A DNA stretch of 64,000 nt from Oxytricha trifallax (Eukaryota; Ciliophora; Spirotrichea; Sporadotrichida; Oxytrichidae), in contig ARYC01001308.1 of NCBI GenBank assembly GCA_000711775.1, positions 27,120 to 91,119 of the forward strand, given 5' to 3'. Position numbers and translations under genes: made by a program. Positions 44,981 through 57,710 of the stretch are shown here, piece by piece (position 1 is the first letter of the stretch; each line of letters opens with the position of its first letter). The notes beneath the pieces are model-generated. The model searched no databases. It was not told the origin of the DNA and saw only the letters and a program-made list of their open reading frames with translations.

Positions 44981-46927
44981 AGATGTTTTCTTATAATGCA
45001 TATAAGAAGCCATCTTTAACTCAGTAAATTGTTTTGATGGTTTTGGCAATACAATTGCTAATATTTCAAGCTTGAGATCATCAGGATTTTTATTAAAAAA
45101 ACTAGCTGTTCTCAGTCAAGATAAAACTCAGGCCGTGGACTATCCTACTATAGGAGTTCTAACTATTTTTAATTAAAATTTAATTACTTAGATTTATATA
45201 GTAAAATCTATATGATTTGGATTGTCTCTCTTAATAAATTAAATAGTGCATTTTATGTTTTAATTTACTATCCCTCTTGATAAACCTGAATTTTACCAAT
45301 ACACCAACGCCTCCCAATATATCTTCACTTCAAACTATGAAATGTTTGTAAACTCCTTAATAACTCCAGTATTGGTTGAAACTTCCCGTAAATTAATTTA
45401 AGGCTAAAAATCATCATCATCAACTCCAGTATTAATACCTTATGATGCCATTAATGGAGATTTGTACAGCAGCTTACTCGCATCAATTTTATTCCATTTT
45501 TAATTTTGCATAACAAGATATACTATATCATTTAATATTTAAATCTTAATATTAAGCATAAGTCAATGGGGGGGTATACTTCTCGGGGAGGGTAGTGTTG
45601 TTTTAATTGACCCTTACACTTGTTTAAAGCATTAATATACTAAAACAGCAGAGAAGATACTTAACTTTGCTAAGAGGTAAAACATCAATACCAAAAAATG
45701 TTGTTAATTAAAATTTGGGTTATATTTTATAAGAAAAATAAAAAATAAATAATTCAAATTTAATATATTACTAAATGGATTACACTTTCCTATTCCTGGA
45801 GTTTGTTAAGGCTTTTAACTCCTATATGTTCTTGAGTTAACAAATTAATATTGTAGTTAGCTATTTATTATTTTTGGATATTTTTCTGCAATCTATATTG
45901 ATTCAAATAAAGTTCTACTTCGAGTTAAACCACACAGATTTCTTGAAAAAAGGTTGACCTAGAAAATCTACAAACTCCAATAAATCTTACTGAAACCTCA
46001 ATAAATTCAGAGTTTATTTCACCATTTTTTCCAGAAATATAGAATGCCATTCAGACTGAAAATTTATTGTATCATTTACATCATAATACAGTGCTTATTG
46101 AAATGTACAATAAATATCCTTAACTTTAGGGACTAAAATTAATCAAATTTCATATGTTTTTATTATAATCTAATTTTAATTAAAAAATTTAATTAACTAG
46201 AGTAGATATAAATAAAAAAAATCCCCCATGTTATATTGCCTGACATATCATAGTATCTCTCTTAATTGATATATAAGATAATTTATTGAAGTTTTAATTT
46301 AGTTTTGTGCAGGAAATTAACTTAAAAAATTATTTATAAATTAAGCATAATTTAGGCTCTCCCAACAACTTGAAGAGGCATATAGAGTCAAAATTAAAAT
46401 ATAAATGAAATTTTATCAATAGATTAAATTATTTTTGTGATATTAAAATAATATCTTTTAAAGAGTTTTGAGAACTACTGATTGGATTTAACCATCAAGC
46501 AATAACACAGGCTATGAATCTTATTAAAATTTTATTAATAATTATTCAACATTTTTATATAAATCTTATTTACCCATATAAATTACCTTTATTGTTATCT
46601 AATGACACAACAAAAGTAGATGTTTATACTGAACCAACCCTAGTTACCATATCAACGATTATAGAGCACCATGATTACCCTTTCTACGGCATTGTTACTC
46701 ACCCAGAGATGTACTATGAAATAGCTGTTGACGTTAATAATTCTAAGTCAGACAACCAATATCAACTACTCCACTAACTTGGCTAGTTTATGCGCACTGA
46801 TTTGCTTAAAACACAATCAAAGATTAAAAAATAGCGAAGAGTTGGAGAAATGGAAGACGAGTAAGGGGATTAAGGGAGTTTTGGGGATTATTAATTATCC
46901 AAGCTCAACACTCGGATTCAATTATGA
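44981..46927 (+). CDS. GGH: Gamma-glutamyl hydrolase (peptidase C26), IES-interrupted
   Basis: ATG 44981 starts a signal peptide (LMVLAIQLLIFQA). Next block ends with the family start VDYPTIGVLTI (about 45160). Then FYQYTNASQYIFTSNYEMFV and TPVLIPYDAINGDLYSSLL (45285-45490, containing a 12-bp-pointer IES), YTKTAEKILNFAKR (about 45625-45680), the nucleophile block HFPIPGVCQGFQLL with Cys at 45804-45806, NLLYHLHHNTVLIE (about 45965-46120) and the last block from 46514 with DYPFYGIVTHPEMYYEI, carrying the catalytic His-Glu. It cleaves poly-gamma-glutamate tails of folates in lysosomes or outside the cell. All blocks are in normal order. A frame change in the G-rich block at 45568-45595 is unexplained. 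End taken at TGA 46925-46927. Confidence 0.85.
45374..45433 (+). other. IES of 60 bp with a 12-bp pointer in the hydrolase gene
   Basis: AACTCCAGTATT occurs at 45362-45373 and again at 45422-45433. Removing one copy and the 48 bp between joins LITPVLIPYD, the expected family sequence after the alpha/beta segment. The spacer is AT-rich. Because 60 is a multiple of three the frame is open with or without it, so homology rather than frame is the argument. Confidence 0.75.
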
Positions 46928-47627
46928 AACTCAATCATTACAAGACAAAGAATGATGAAATTCAAATAGGAATCTAAAATCCAACTAACAATACTAAACA
47001 TTACTTTTCATATCAAAATTTGAAATGAAGTCCTTATTATACTTTACTTTCATAATTTCATACTTATATTTACTTCAAGTATACTAAAATTGATAGAATT
47101 AATAAAATAATAGCTTAAATACAATTGACCTGGTTAATTTATTTATAATCATAATCTTAATTATTTTATACTTAAAAACTTCTAAAAAAATTGTAAGAAT
47201 TATACAAATTTCAATTCATTTAGTCTCCTCATATTAAAATAAATTACAAGCCGTATATACTAAAAATTTATATGAATAAATATAGAGCTTAAACAATAAA
47301 ATATCTCTATATCTCAAAAAATTTAATTTTAATAGAATTATTTGAAATTTAACAGCAAGAAGCAATTGAATACTGATATTTACTTTTATTTTTATTTTTC
47401 CAAGGATTACTCTCAAAAATATTCTATATAAAAATATATATATTAATTATCTTTTCTTTCGTTATTTTTGATTCTTATCATAGATTTTCTTACACAATTT
47501 GACTGCATTAATTGAATATATACTATTAATTAAATATCAGAAAATGCATTTAAGTTTAATGTTTAATATTATTCGAAGGCTATTAATTAATTGCCAACTA
47601 TTTATTTAGCTAAGTTCTATAATTACT

Positions 47628-48700
47628 ATGGTGAATTTTATCTGTGAAAACTGCCATTCAACTATCGCTAAAAAGTAAGTTGAGAAGCACTGCTTGGGTT
47701 AATGAATATATATTGGCATCATTATATATAAATTAATGAGGGTAAATGCAGAAATGCATGGTTCTTCATTTTCATAGAGTGCAGTAAAACACTGGAGGGT
47801 TTTGGCTATAAAGAGCATAATGAGTGCATGACTGAAGTGCAAAGCTTTCATGTCAAATTCCTAGAAAAACAGAGAGAGCAGAAATATTCATCAATCATAT
47901 ATTAATTTATCAATCCTCAATTTTACTTAAAATAGGCATTTTCATGTAATCGATTAGCTGTAAAATTAATGCTAAAATTCTTTTAATATGAGACTTTTTA
48001 GAATACCGAATTAAATAATAATGTTTAGACAATAAAGGGATAAAAAAGACTCGAAGGTAAAAAAAGATAAAGCTAATAAGAATGGAAAGAAAGATTCAGA
48101 TGAAGAAAATGAGGACAGTTCATCCAAGAAATCTCTGAGAAGATTTTTTGAAGAAAAAGGAGGAGTTTTTAGGATGGGAAGAGACAGCTCAAGCTCTATT
48201 AAAAGATTGCAAGAAATCCATGAAAGATTCGAGATTAAAGAGCAAGTTAGTAAAAATGTGCAGGTTAAGTGATGAATATGATGATGAGGATGACACTGAG
48301 CTTATTTTTAATAATATAGTAAAAATATATATAATTATAGTTCCCCTATAATTATATATATTTAAATTATAAATTAATTGACTATAAGGAGCTTCTAGAA
48401 CAAATAGAAAGAGTTTTAAAGAAAGAAACAAGTAAAATTGAAATAGTTGATGGAATGGCTCAATTAAAAGAATAATGTTACATTTGAGAAGAGTTTCAAC
48501 TCAAATTAAAAGAATTATTGCCTACCAAAATTACTAATAAAAATATTCTAATGGGAAGACTTTCAAAAATGAGATGTGCTGCTTTATTATCTCAAAGATT
48601 TCCAAAATATGTATGTTTGTGGAGGTTATATAGCTGTTAAGTGAGAATCAATCTGTAGAGGGAGTAAAATATAAAACACTCTCAAACTTTAATTAAGCTT
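47628..48700 (+). CDS. LYAR-like C2HC zinc-finger nucleolar protein
   Basis: ATG 47628: MVNFICENCHSTIAKKQVEK then HC, the LYAR first finger (47628-47700). Second block 47745-47890: CRNAWFFIFIECSKTLEGFG and YKEHNECMTE, matching finger two, but two of the usual cysteines are Ala and Phe. A lysine/acidic linker follows at 48040-48140, then FLGWEETAQALLKDCKKSMK (48160-48270), the C-terminal motif. A further block (48375-48600) resembles a second copy of that motif. A T6 run at 48144-48149 puts the linker and the motif in different frames. An in-frame TGA is at 48485-48487. LYAR proteins act in ribosome biogenesis and growth control. Confidence 0.75.
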
Positions 48701-48911
48701 TTTATATTTATTTATTTATATTTGGAATTTTAAAAAAATATGAAATGCATTCTTTCATTAATAGAGAAGATATTTGTGTAGTTATTTTTAATGAAAAACT
48801 GCTAAACATATAATTTATTAATTAAGGTTTCTTAAAACTGATATTAAGTATGATAATATTATTACTATAATTTTCGTTAAAATCATAATTAGATCAGAGA
48901 TCAGTATTAGA

Positions 48912-51900
48912 TCAAGAGACCATTTTCTTGGCCACTGCAAAATTAATTGTAAATAGGGTGGTGTATATTTGATTCATAAGTGATAAAGTGGCTTTTAAAC
49001 CCATTAATCTGAGTGGTCTGTGTTCTCCATCTATCTCTAATCTCTGAATCATAGCGTCTATTTGAGCAACTAAACTTAATATTTGAAAAATCAATTATTT
49101 CATTCATTTAAATCATTAATGTTTTAAGTCATCAATGTGACTAATATCTTCCTGCTCTGTTTTCAAGTGAGCTTAAGCAAGAAACAGCCTCTTTAGTATC
49201 TTGATGTAAGCCCCAGAGAACTTGTTTCCAGCTCGAATACTTTCAATGTTTATTTTCATGTATAGCATAGTCTATTTTAATTTCACTAGTTAAAGTCTAT
49301 CTTCCACGGACTATGAATTATTAAACCAAGAAATTTAAATTGTACCTTGAATTTAATGATAATATTAATAAATCAAGTAAAAATCTTGATAAGCTTTAGT
49401 ATTGTTAGAATTTAACTAAAAACTGTTAGTTAACAACAGCACCTAAATAAAGCATAACTAAATTGACTCCTAGGACCATAAATACCTAAAAAATGGCAAA
49501 GACTTGAACCATCAGAGGCAGCTAAAAGTTTATGAAGTCGAAGTAATCAAGTAGTAGAATAAAGACATAAATTAAAAAAAAAGATTGCAGGATCACTAAA
49601 ATGTTTTTAAGGTTATAAGAAAAAAAATGTTGACTTAAAAATTTATATAAATATTTGAAGTGTAGAAAGCTAGGAAAGTAGAGCAGTACATAAATATTCT
49701 CACCATATATTTCCCCCCGAAGTCCATAGCGCATATTCTCAAACTAAACAAAGAATGCAGTGATTCTTTGGAAGTTAAGATAACTGTTGGGAATATTTGA
49801 CATTTCTCATAAATTTATTGTTAAATTCATTATATCCGTAGGGAATTGGGAAATATAAATATGAATCTATTCAATTCGCCATTAAATTTAACAAATTTAT
49901 TGATATTTTAGACTGACATCTAATTTAAAGGGATTAATAAGCGAGCGAATAGCTTTAATCATTAACACTCTTCTTTGAAAATCAATAAGTCCAGCAGGCA
50001 CGAATAAGAAATTGGCCCATGATAAGAAATAAATTACAGGTATAGTTCTTAATTAATGCAAACAATAGATGTAAATAAATTAATAATAATTATAACTCGC
50101 ATAGAAAATAGAGAAAGGAGTCCCAAGCATACATGTTAGGGTCTATTGGATTTACATATTCATACATTATCACTATATTTATATAATTTTACTGTTAAGT
50201 GTTTGTAATTATTGATAAAGATGGCGAAGTTATATATAATTATTGATAGATAAGGCAATAATCATTTAACTAAAGGCACAAATATTAGCAGTTTGGATGT
50301 TGATTTGCAATGAGCTCCAGCAAAAATAGACATCTCATTGAATACCAATCTCCCAATACTTGGTATTTGTTAAACTTAATTTTCATTAAAATAACAAGTA
50401 TTTTAGAACTACTGCTTATATCAAATAGTTATAAATAATAATTTGAGTTTAGGCTACGTCCTGTAAAATATTAGTTTTCATAGAATGAATATTGTACCTT
50501 TCATAGTCTTCTTCGAATGGATCTAATTCCTTCAGCATATTTTACCTCTCTTTGAGCTTTGACTCGTAAGATTCGAACAATTTCTGGGTGCTTTTCATGT
50601 CGAATTAATTATCTTCTTTTTTGTAGTAAATTAATCGCATTAAATAGTTAAAGATAGAATGAATATATTAGAGGTTTTAGAATGCCTAAAAGTATCTATA
50701 ATTAGTAATTGATATAGTGATATTTCTAGTATATATCGTCATTGAGAGTTTCATAAAATTTGAAAATTAGTCTCTAGTCCTCTACTTGGTTTCTCCAGAA
50801 CACCGAATCTATCTCTATGTCAAGCATGTCAGGATGTATAGTTAATCAGCTCAATACTAAACTATATTAGCTTTACTCCAAGGCACTTATAATCATTAAT
50901 GGTATTTATTTCAATGATAATAATAATTTGATCACACTAAGATCTCAGGGGACCCCCAATCTTATATAAATGTTAATCATTAAGGGTCAAGCCCTTTTAG
51001 TTAAATCTCATATATTTTGTCTTATGACTTTTTTTATCTTTTCAAATTGATTCTTGTCTCTTTTAATTTAGTTTCTATCTCTGTTACCTAATCTGGGTTA
51101 TAGTCTATTTTACTTTTTTCCCAATGAAACTGATTAGATCCTGACCGCTAATTTAGCCAAGTCGTATCTGAGTTCTTTGACATCAATTTGGATATGAGAA
51201 AGATGTTTCCCAAAAGCTTTTGATTAGTGATGAATTAAGACCATTAGTGAATTTAGCATATGCTTGGCCATCATTTTTGCTCTGAAGTACAAATAGTTGT
51301 GTTCCTAGTATTCCATATTCATAATCTATGCGTTTATGAAGTGGATTAAGGTTTGCCATAGTAACTCATATTTATCTATCCAGTCTTTTTATATGATAAG
51401 CATATTAGAAATAGCAAGGTCATATTTTTGTTTTATTGAGGATATTATGAGCATGTCTAAAAGAAAAGGGGAGCGGTCAAATAATTTAAGTCTGTGGGAT
51501 AAAATACCCTCAAAAGGTATAATAAAAGGTATCTCTTCTTTAAATTAAGGCTGCTGCTCCTCTCTTATAAAGTTCTTTCATTTCTCCAATATATTGGGTT
51601 TTGTTGCAGCCTTTATGGGTGTTAATTTAGTTTATACCCTTGAAAATATATATTCTTGGTAGATTCTTTAATAGAGGTAATAATCACTTTTGAATATGTT
51701 TATGTAGGAAGTTTTATGTTCGCTGTTTATTTATGAGATGATTTCTTCGTAGATTTTAATTGGGTGTTAACTAATATTGAGCCCTAAGGATCTAAATTAC
51801 TTCTTGTATTAGGAGAGGTTGAAAAAGTCAAACTTCTGGGCGCTGAAGTCTACACATTTATCATCATTGATAATTAGCCCATAAATTTTGAAATGTTCTC

Positions 51901-54620
51901 TTATTTTTGATTTGATATCCTCGACATTGTCTCCTGTATAAAATATAAAGGCGATATCGTCTGCATAAACAATGATTTTCTTTCTTATCTTAAACTTGTG
52001 CTTTACTTCAAAGGATCTTATTGCGTTATCAAGCAATAAAACAAAGAAGATAGGGGAGGTCTTACCTTCTTGTGGGACTCCTCTACTAATTTTTATTTTT
52101 ATTCCTTACCAGTATAAATGGTAGGGTTATAGTAAATGAGTAGCTGTTATTAGCATTTTGATCAAAATATCTACTTGTTCTTAAGTATGTGTGTCACTTA
52201 AGAATTCTGGTTGTTATTCTTCGAAATTCTGTTCAGATTTCTGATCAGATATTATTGTCGTGACGTATTAGGTACTAATAATAATAATAGTATGATCGCA
52301 TTGAGTTCTCTGGTGACCCCCAATCTAGTATGTATGATAACATATAAAGGTCAAGCCTTTTTAATTATAGAGAGTCTTTGTCACTCTGGTCAATAGACCA
52401 ATTTCCAATTTACTCTCTGTCTCATGTCATGTCATGTCGAGTCTGGGAGCCACTATCTTCAAACAGCAATGTGTTCATAACTTGTTCATCTTATTGCTGT
52501 TGTGTCTTTTCCTTCCCAAGTTATATCGCCAATTGTTGCGTCAAAAGCAAATTTATTTACTATGTCTATTATCATTTATCTAACCATTTATGTTGCAGAG
52601 ATTATCTCTTATAGTGTTAGTTTCTTATAGTTTTTGGCTTCTTTCTTGTATGAATCTAACTATTCCCAATTCATATCATCCTTTTTCATGAATGGTTTGA
52701 ATTGACTGAGGTAATCTAATGATTCCTTTAAGAAACACAGGTTGTTATTTTCTTCAAGATCTTATGCTTAGAAGTTAAAGTCTGTGATTAAATTATCAAA
52801 TTTAAGTTGATAGTTAATCATTTCGTGTTTCTATAAGGCAAAGATATTAGGACTTTTTTCTACTGTAATTTCTTGAAGACTTTGTTTCCCTTCACACTTT
52901 AGAATTTCTATTCTTTTTGATAATTTAATCGCATCGATAGTAGAAATATCAAATTCATGGGGTTTTGGTATAGGAGTATTTTAGTTTTTCAGTATGATGT
53001 CTTTTATCATTGGTTCAACTCCTTGGATGTCTTTTGACAGTGTCGTGTATATATTTTCTATGTTCTTTAGTTTATCTTATAATACATTATTAGTTTACTA
53101 GTTCTATTACTGACGACTGTTAGATTGCTGAATAGTTCTTAGTAGATTAATAATACGATTTAAAATCTTGCTATCTAGTCTTCCATTTTATTTATGTTTA
53201 TTTTCTTATCAAACTTATTGTACTTGCAATTGTTTAATAAACTATGATTAGTATTCAATTAAATTACCAATCTAATTTCCAAGTTAGTTAATTTCTGATA
53301 AACTTTTAAGATCAGTATGTTTTCTGATTGGTATACTGATCTTCTACGACATTGTTTAGGTAGTGACCATTTTTTCCTATTAAATAGAAGATTTTGGTTA
53401 GGAAGAAAAGGTACCTCTAATTTTAGTTTTTGAATAGACGTTTGGAGGAGACTGACTATTATGAAGAGCAGTCTTAGTTGGGTTATTGACCTCTTTTTCT
53501 ATGAGAAAGATTTTTAGAGGTCAATTGTTAGTTCTACGGGGTTCAAAGAGGAGATGTGTTCTTCATCTCTTTTTTAGAAAACTTTAAAGCTCAGTAATTG
53601 GAACCATATTTTCAATATGTAACTTTGTTCCATTTTGTTAAGGTAGCATGAGCCGTCTTAACTTTTGAGTTTTCTTATTGTGAGAGAGACTATGTTAAGT
53701 TTAGGTAGATAGTCTCTCTAGAAAGATAAAACTTGGGTGAGAAGGATTCTCAAACTTCTTGAAAATATCTGGTAGAGATTATTAAGAGTGATTTGGTTGA
53801 AAGTCACTTGAGTTCGTACTACTCATTTATTAACTTTCTAATTTAAAACTTCTGTATTAGGTACTAAATAAGTCGTCACTTGGATCCTCAAGTTTTGCTT
53901 TTGGACGTTTTTGATCTTCTTGGTCTTACCCTTATTTTTCCCATTCTGATTCAATGGTTTGATAGTCGAGGTCCCAATGATCATATCCTTCATCTTCTAA
54001 ATCCGAATCAATGTCGAATTAAGGGACGCTGAAGACTTTGGCACCCCTCATAACAGCGGTTATAGCCGTCATGTACGACATCGTTATCGCTTCGGTTCTA
54101 ATTTAATAATATTTATTTTAATAATAATTTAGTAAATCACGTGTAATAAATGGAGCATCGGCTCGAGTAGAAGTTAAAACTTTGAATCTTAGCTCTGAAC
54201 TATAACCAGATCTCACAGCTACGATAGAGGATCTTATAACAACTACTAGACCTATGCTGAGCCATTGTCCAAAATATATCCCAACTAGAGTTATTTTGTA
54301 GCTGAAAATCTCCACCTGGAATTTATATAAATAACTCAATACATGTAATTTGTAAGATATTTAAAAATATAATGTAATGTTTTCATTAAGAAGAGAAGAG
54401 TATTTATGAATATAAAAAACCAAGTTAGATAATATTATATAATTGCATTAAAAGAGTTTATTAGATTCTTATGAGTAAATTTACAGATTTATATGATATT
54501 TTAATAAATGAATAAATTCTTTCAATATGTAATTACTGGCCTAGTAAATGTCCTTATACCCCCAAAACATCATGTTTCTCAGCATTCCAAATGAATCAAA
54601 TATAGGAAAAGTAATTATAT
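48912..54620 (-). CDS. Multi-pass membrane protein, paralogue 1, split by a LINE
   Basis: Blocks read right to left: 54620-54490 (FPIFDSFGMLRNMMFWGYKD), 54340-54117 (VVVIRSSIVAVRSGYSSELR), 50870-50760 (DIEIDSVFWRNQVED), 50655-50470 (STQKLFESYESKLKE, DPFEEDYE), 50065-49900 (VPAGLIDFQRRVLMIKAIRS), 49740-49640 (CAMDFGGKYMVRIFMYCSTF), 49094-48912 (PLRLMGLKATLSLMNQIYTT). Each block has a counterpart, in the same order, in 55480-57710. The LINE lies between blocks two and three. A TGA at 50846-50848 stands where paralogue 2 has Trp. At least four membrane helices plus a charged cytosolic domain. Family not recognised. Confidence 0.7.
51040..52278 (-). pseudogene. Reverse transcriptase domain of the LINE
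   Basis: On the minus strand: LIKMLITATHLLQPYHLYW, the box RGVPQEGKTSPIFFVLLLDN, then VYADDIAFIF with the catalytic YADD at 51960-51971, then a long helical C-terminus (KDWIDKYELLWQTLIHFIN, VKELRYDLAKLAVRIQS) to about 51040. One in-frame TGA lies around 51590, within NILEK-TGA-KNFIREE. No endonuclease domain was seen, and the upstream fingers of the RT are missing, so this copy is not complete. Confidence 0.8.
52279..53853 (-). mobile_element. ORF1-only LINE-like insert (1575 bp) inside the LINE
   Basis: Flanked by a 14-bp duplication GTATTAGGTACTAA (52265-52278 and 53854-53867), a typical LINE target duplication. Removing it and one copy restores the host frame DDLFSTQYVTTIISDQ. The minus-strand ORF starts at 53826 (MSSTNSSDFQPNHSQQSLPD). 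The 3' end (CATACTATTATTATTATTA) and the 75 bp before it match the host LINE's own 3' end. It has no RT, so it resembles a non-autonomous half-LINE. Confidence 0.75.
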
Positions 54621-55479
54621 AATATTGTATTTTTAAATCTTTGTTTATATATTTCAACTATTCCTTCTTTATTGCAATTAGCATAAATACTTTTTCTATT
54701 AATAACAAATATCTCTCATTTAAGTTTACTATCACACAAGTAGCTTTAATCAATGAGATTTGTAAGAAGTTAAATTAATTTTATACATATGAGAGGGCCA
54801 AAGAAGTGGAATATAAGATGAACAATTAAAGGAAGTTCTTAGCATGAAACTTCACAGTATACTCACTGATATTGACTATTTTTCACATCTTATGAGTTAC
54901 ATTTAATTTTTTTAATTAATTTATATCTTAAAAGACATATAAAGACAGTTAATTATACAATTTTTGTGATAAAAATTTAATAGACCCAATACCTTTAATA
55001 AAAATGAGAATTTAAAAGTTCCGATAGTCTCAGCAATTGGGTTGGGCCTTGTACTGGCTGCTGGCTGCATTTGTAAATAAAAAGGACTAGTTTTATGGGG
55101 AATTATTAATCATAAAAAATAAATCAATTGTTTTTTATAAAATATCAAATAATTATTAATTTTTTTTATATAAAATTAAAACTGATGCAATTTTATTCTA
55201 AGTATAAGTCAATTTACATCCGTTTTTTTTATCATTTACGTTGTTGCTATCACTTGAGGATCGTCTTAGTTCTCCTCATAATAATGTTCTTGGATGATGA
55301 AATAAAAACATTAAATAGTGAATAGTAATATAATATTTTAAAGAATTAAAATAAGATTAAATTAATTACAGAACTATTTTAAAATGTAATAAGAATTATA
55401 GATATAGTTTGAAAAATTTGCTAAAATAAAATGGAAATAGTTAGCATCTTTTGAGAAATGGCAAAAGCAATAGTGAAGA

Positions 55480-57710
55480 GTGTGGTATATATTTAGTTCA
55501 TTAGTTAAAAAGTGGCTTTTAAACCCATTAACCTCAGTGGCTAGTGCTCTTCGTCAAACTCTAGTCTCATAAGCATATTTTCTACTTCGCTTACTAAACT
55601 AAAAATATACTACAATAAATGAAACAAATTAGAAATTTCATTTAATCAATGTTTAGTTTTATATAAATAAGCTAAAGTTTTTAATAAATCCACTTAATCA
55701 CAAGCTTCTTTCTCAGTCATATATTCAGCTGCGCCTGAAAAAGTATTTTACAAGACTTTCATTTAAGGCCCTGAAAATTTAGTATCTTACCTTACTTAAG
55801 CAATATTTAGTTTTATATATAGCATGGTTTATCTTATTTTCATAAGTGAAGCTCTATCTTCAACATACTTAAAATGTTTATGAACGTTATTTCTTCAATT
55901 TTATTCAATTATTATTAAATGTAAAATGAAATTTATAGACTTAAAATTGATTTAATACTATTGGTTCTCTTTTGCACCAATGAATAGCATGATTAGTATA
56001 ACACCCAGGACAATAAACACTTCATGGAGGCAATAAATTTGAAGCATCAAAGGCAGTTCAAAGTTTATAAAATAAAAGTAGTCGAGTAGTTAAATTATCA
56101 CAATAAAAGTGTAGCCAGCTAAAAATGTGGAGCAGTAGACAAATATTCTCATCATATATTTTATACCGAAGTCCATCGCACACATTATCAAGTTTAACCA
56201 ACTATGAAAGGAGTCCTTGCATGTTAGTAAAATCGTGGGGAAAATTTGGTATTAAAGGATTTAAAATAAATAGAATTTTATTGTATTTAATATGATCATA
56301 GAAAATTTTAAGATATAAATAAGTAACTTAATGAGTAATATTTCAGTGATAAGTTATATTTAATGGGATTAATCAAAGAGCCAATAGCTTTCATCATTAA
56401 ATATCTTCTTTGGAAATCTATTAGGCCAGTTCCTATAAACAAGTAATTCACACTAGCAATGTAATACATTAATGGGAATTTTAAGTTTAGTAAGAAAATA
56501 TAATTTACTAGGCACAATTAAGTTATTGGCCAAATAAATAATTTCAGCGAAAGAATATACGAAAAACTCTTTAGAACCCATATTAGGACCAAATGGATTT
56601 CCAAAATGAGAAGTTCTCACTATAGCTAATTAATAAAAAAATTGTAGAAAATAATTTAAGGTATAAATTATAAAAATGAAAGAAGACACTTCAAGGTTGG
56701 AGCAATCATTAAAAATTTAGATATAGTGAAAGTATGATCACCTGCAAACATCACAATTCTTTGAAAATTAATCTCTCTATACTAGGTTTCTACTATAATA
56801 TTAAAAAGATAATTAATTTTATTGCTAAAATTTCTATATACCACTCAGTCAATAAAGCCAGTCTTAATTGATGCTTTTATATATTGATTGAAATGTAGAT
56901 AAATAAATTATGAGAAAAACTAGAATAAATTAAATTAAACTGAATGCAGACTAAAAATTTCATAGTCTTCTTCAAATGGATTCAGCATTTTTTTAATTTT
57001 CTATTTCTCTTTTAATCTGGTTTCATAGCTTTTAAAAATCTTTTGAGTCTTTTTTATATCAAAATTATTTTCAGGTATTTTGTAGTAATTTTCATCATGA
57101 AATTTCCCGTATGTTCAATAGTCTAATTTTTCATAAAACTTCATAAGGAAATTTAATTCCTCAACTTAATTTCTCCAAAATACTGAGTCTATCTCTGCCT
57201 CCAGGGTTTCAGGATGAGTGTTTATCCAGCTTGCCACTAAAATTTTGGTTAATTTTATAATATAAACTGTGAAATAAATTTGAATATATTAACTCTAAAA
57301 GCTTAGTAAGTCTCTTGAAATGTAGTTGGCATCTGCATTACTTGACCTCAATACACTAAATCTTAGCTCAGAACTAAAACCATGCCTCACTGCAATTATA
57401 AAAGATCGTATAACTACAGTCATGAACACAATGATCCACTAATCACAGTAAATTCCCTCCAAAGTCATTTTGTGGCGAGAAATTTCAATTTACAAATACT
57501 TCACTGCTTACATAAAAGTCATGATCGCTGTACAAAGCCATTGAAAATACTATTGTATAAATTAAATAAAGTTTGAAAGACTTTTATTTATATTTCAAAA
57601 TACCAGTATACGAAAAAGGGTAAAGCGCCTGTTCCATAGAAGAGCATATTTCTTGCCATAGCGAACGAGTCAAAAATAGAAAAATACCACTTAAGCTTAT
57701 TAAAAGAAAA
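55480..57710 (-). CDS. Multi-pass membrane protein, paralogue 2
   Basis: Blocks right to left: 57710-57590 (FSIFDSFAMARNMLFYGTGA), 57540-57296 (EGIYCDQWIIVFMTVVIRSF, AVRHGFSSELRFSVL), 57245-56950 (SWINTHPETLEAEIDSVFWR, KKTQKIFKSYETRLKEK, NPFEEDYE), about 56500-56330 (GTGLIDFQRRYLMMKAIGSL), 56200-56090 (CAMDFGIKYMMRIFVYCSTF), 55610-55480 (DEEHQPLRLMGLKATFQLMN, QIYTTLFTIAFAI). Same architecture as paralogue 1 but compact and without a transposon. One in-frame TGA in the cytosolic domain (about 57112). A tandem duplicate; the family is not recognised and could be a channel, receptor or transporter. Confidence 0.75.

Larger units (their letters stand above)
50915..54081 (-). mobile_element. LINE-type retrotransposon with TAR-Gln code
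   Basis: The minus-strand ORF starts at 54081 (MSYMTAITAVMRGAKVFSVP) and, after removal of the nested insert at 52279-53853, continues in frame into a reverse-transcriptase domain. The 3' end near 50920 has an (ATT)n-type tail (GATCAAATTATTATTATC on the minus strand), as in many LINEs without long poly(A). TAA/TAG must be read as Q throughout, so the element is adapted to the host code. It separates two blocks of a membrane-protein gene. Confidence 0.75.

Noticed and set aside
57382-57576. Plus-strand 64-codon frame
   Set aside because: Antisense of the second block of membrane paralogue 2, whose conserved order with paralogue 1 fixes the minus strand as coding.
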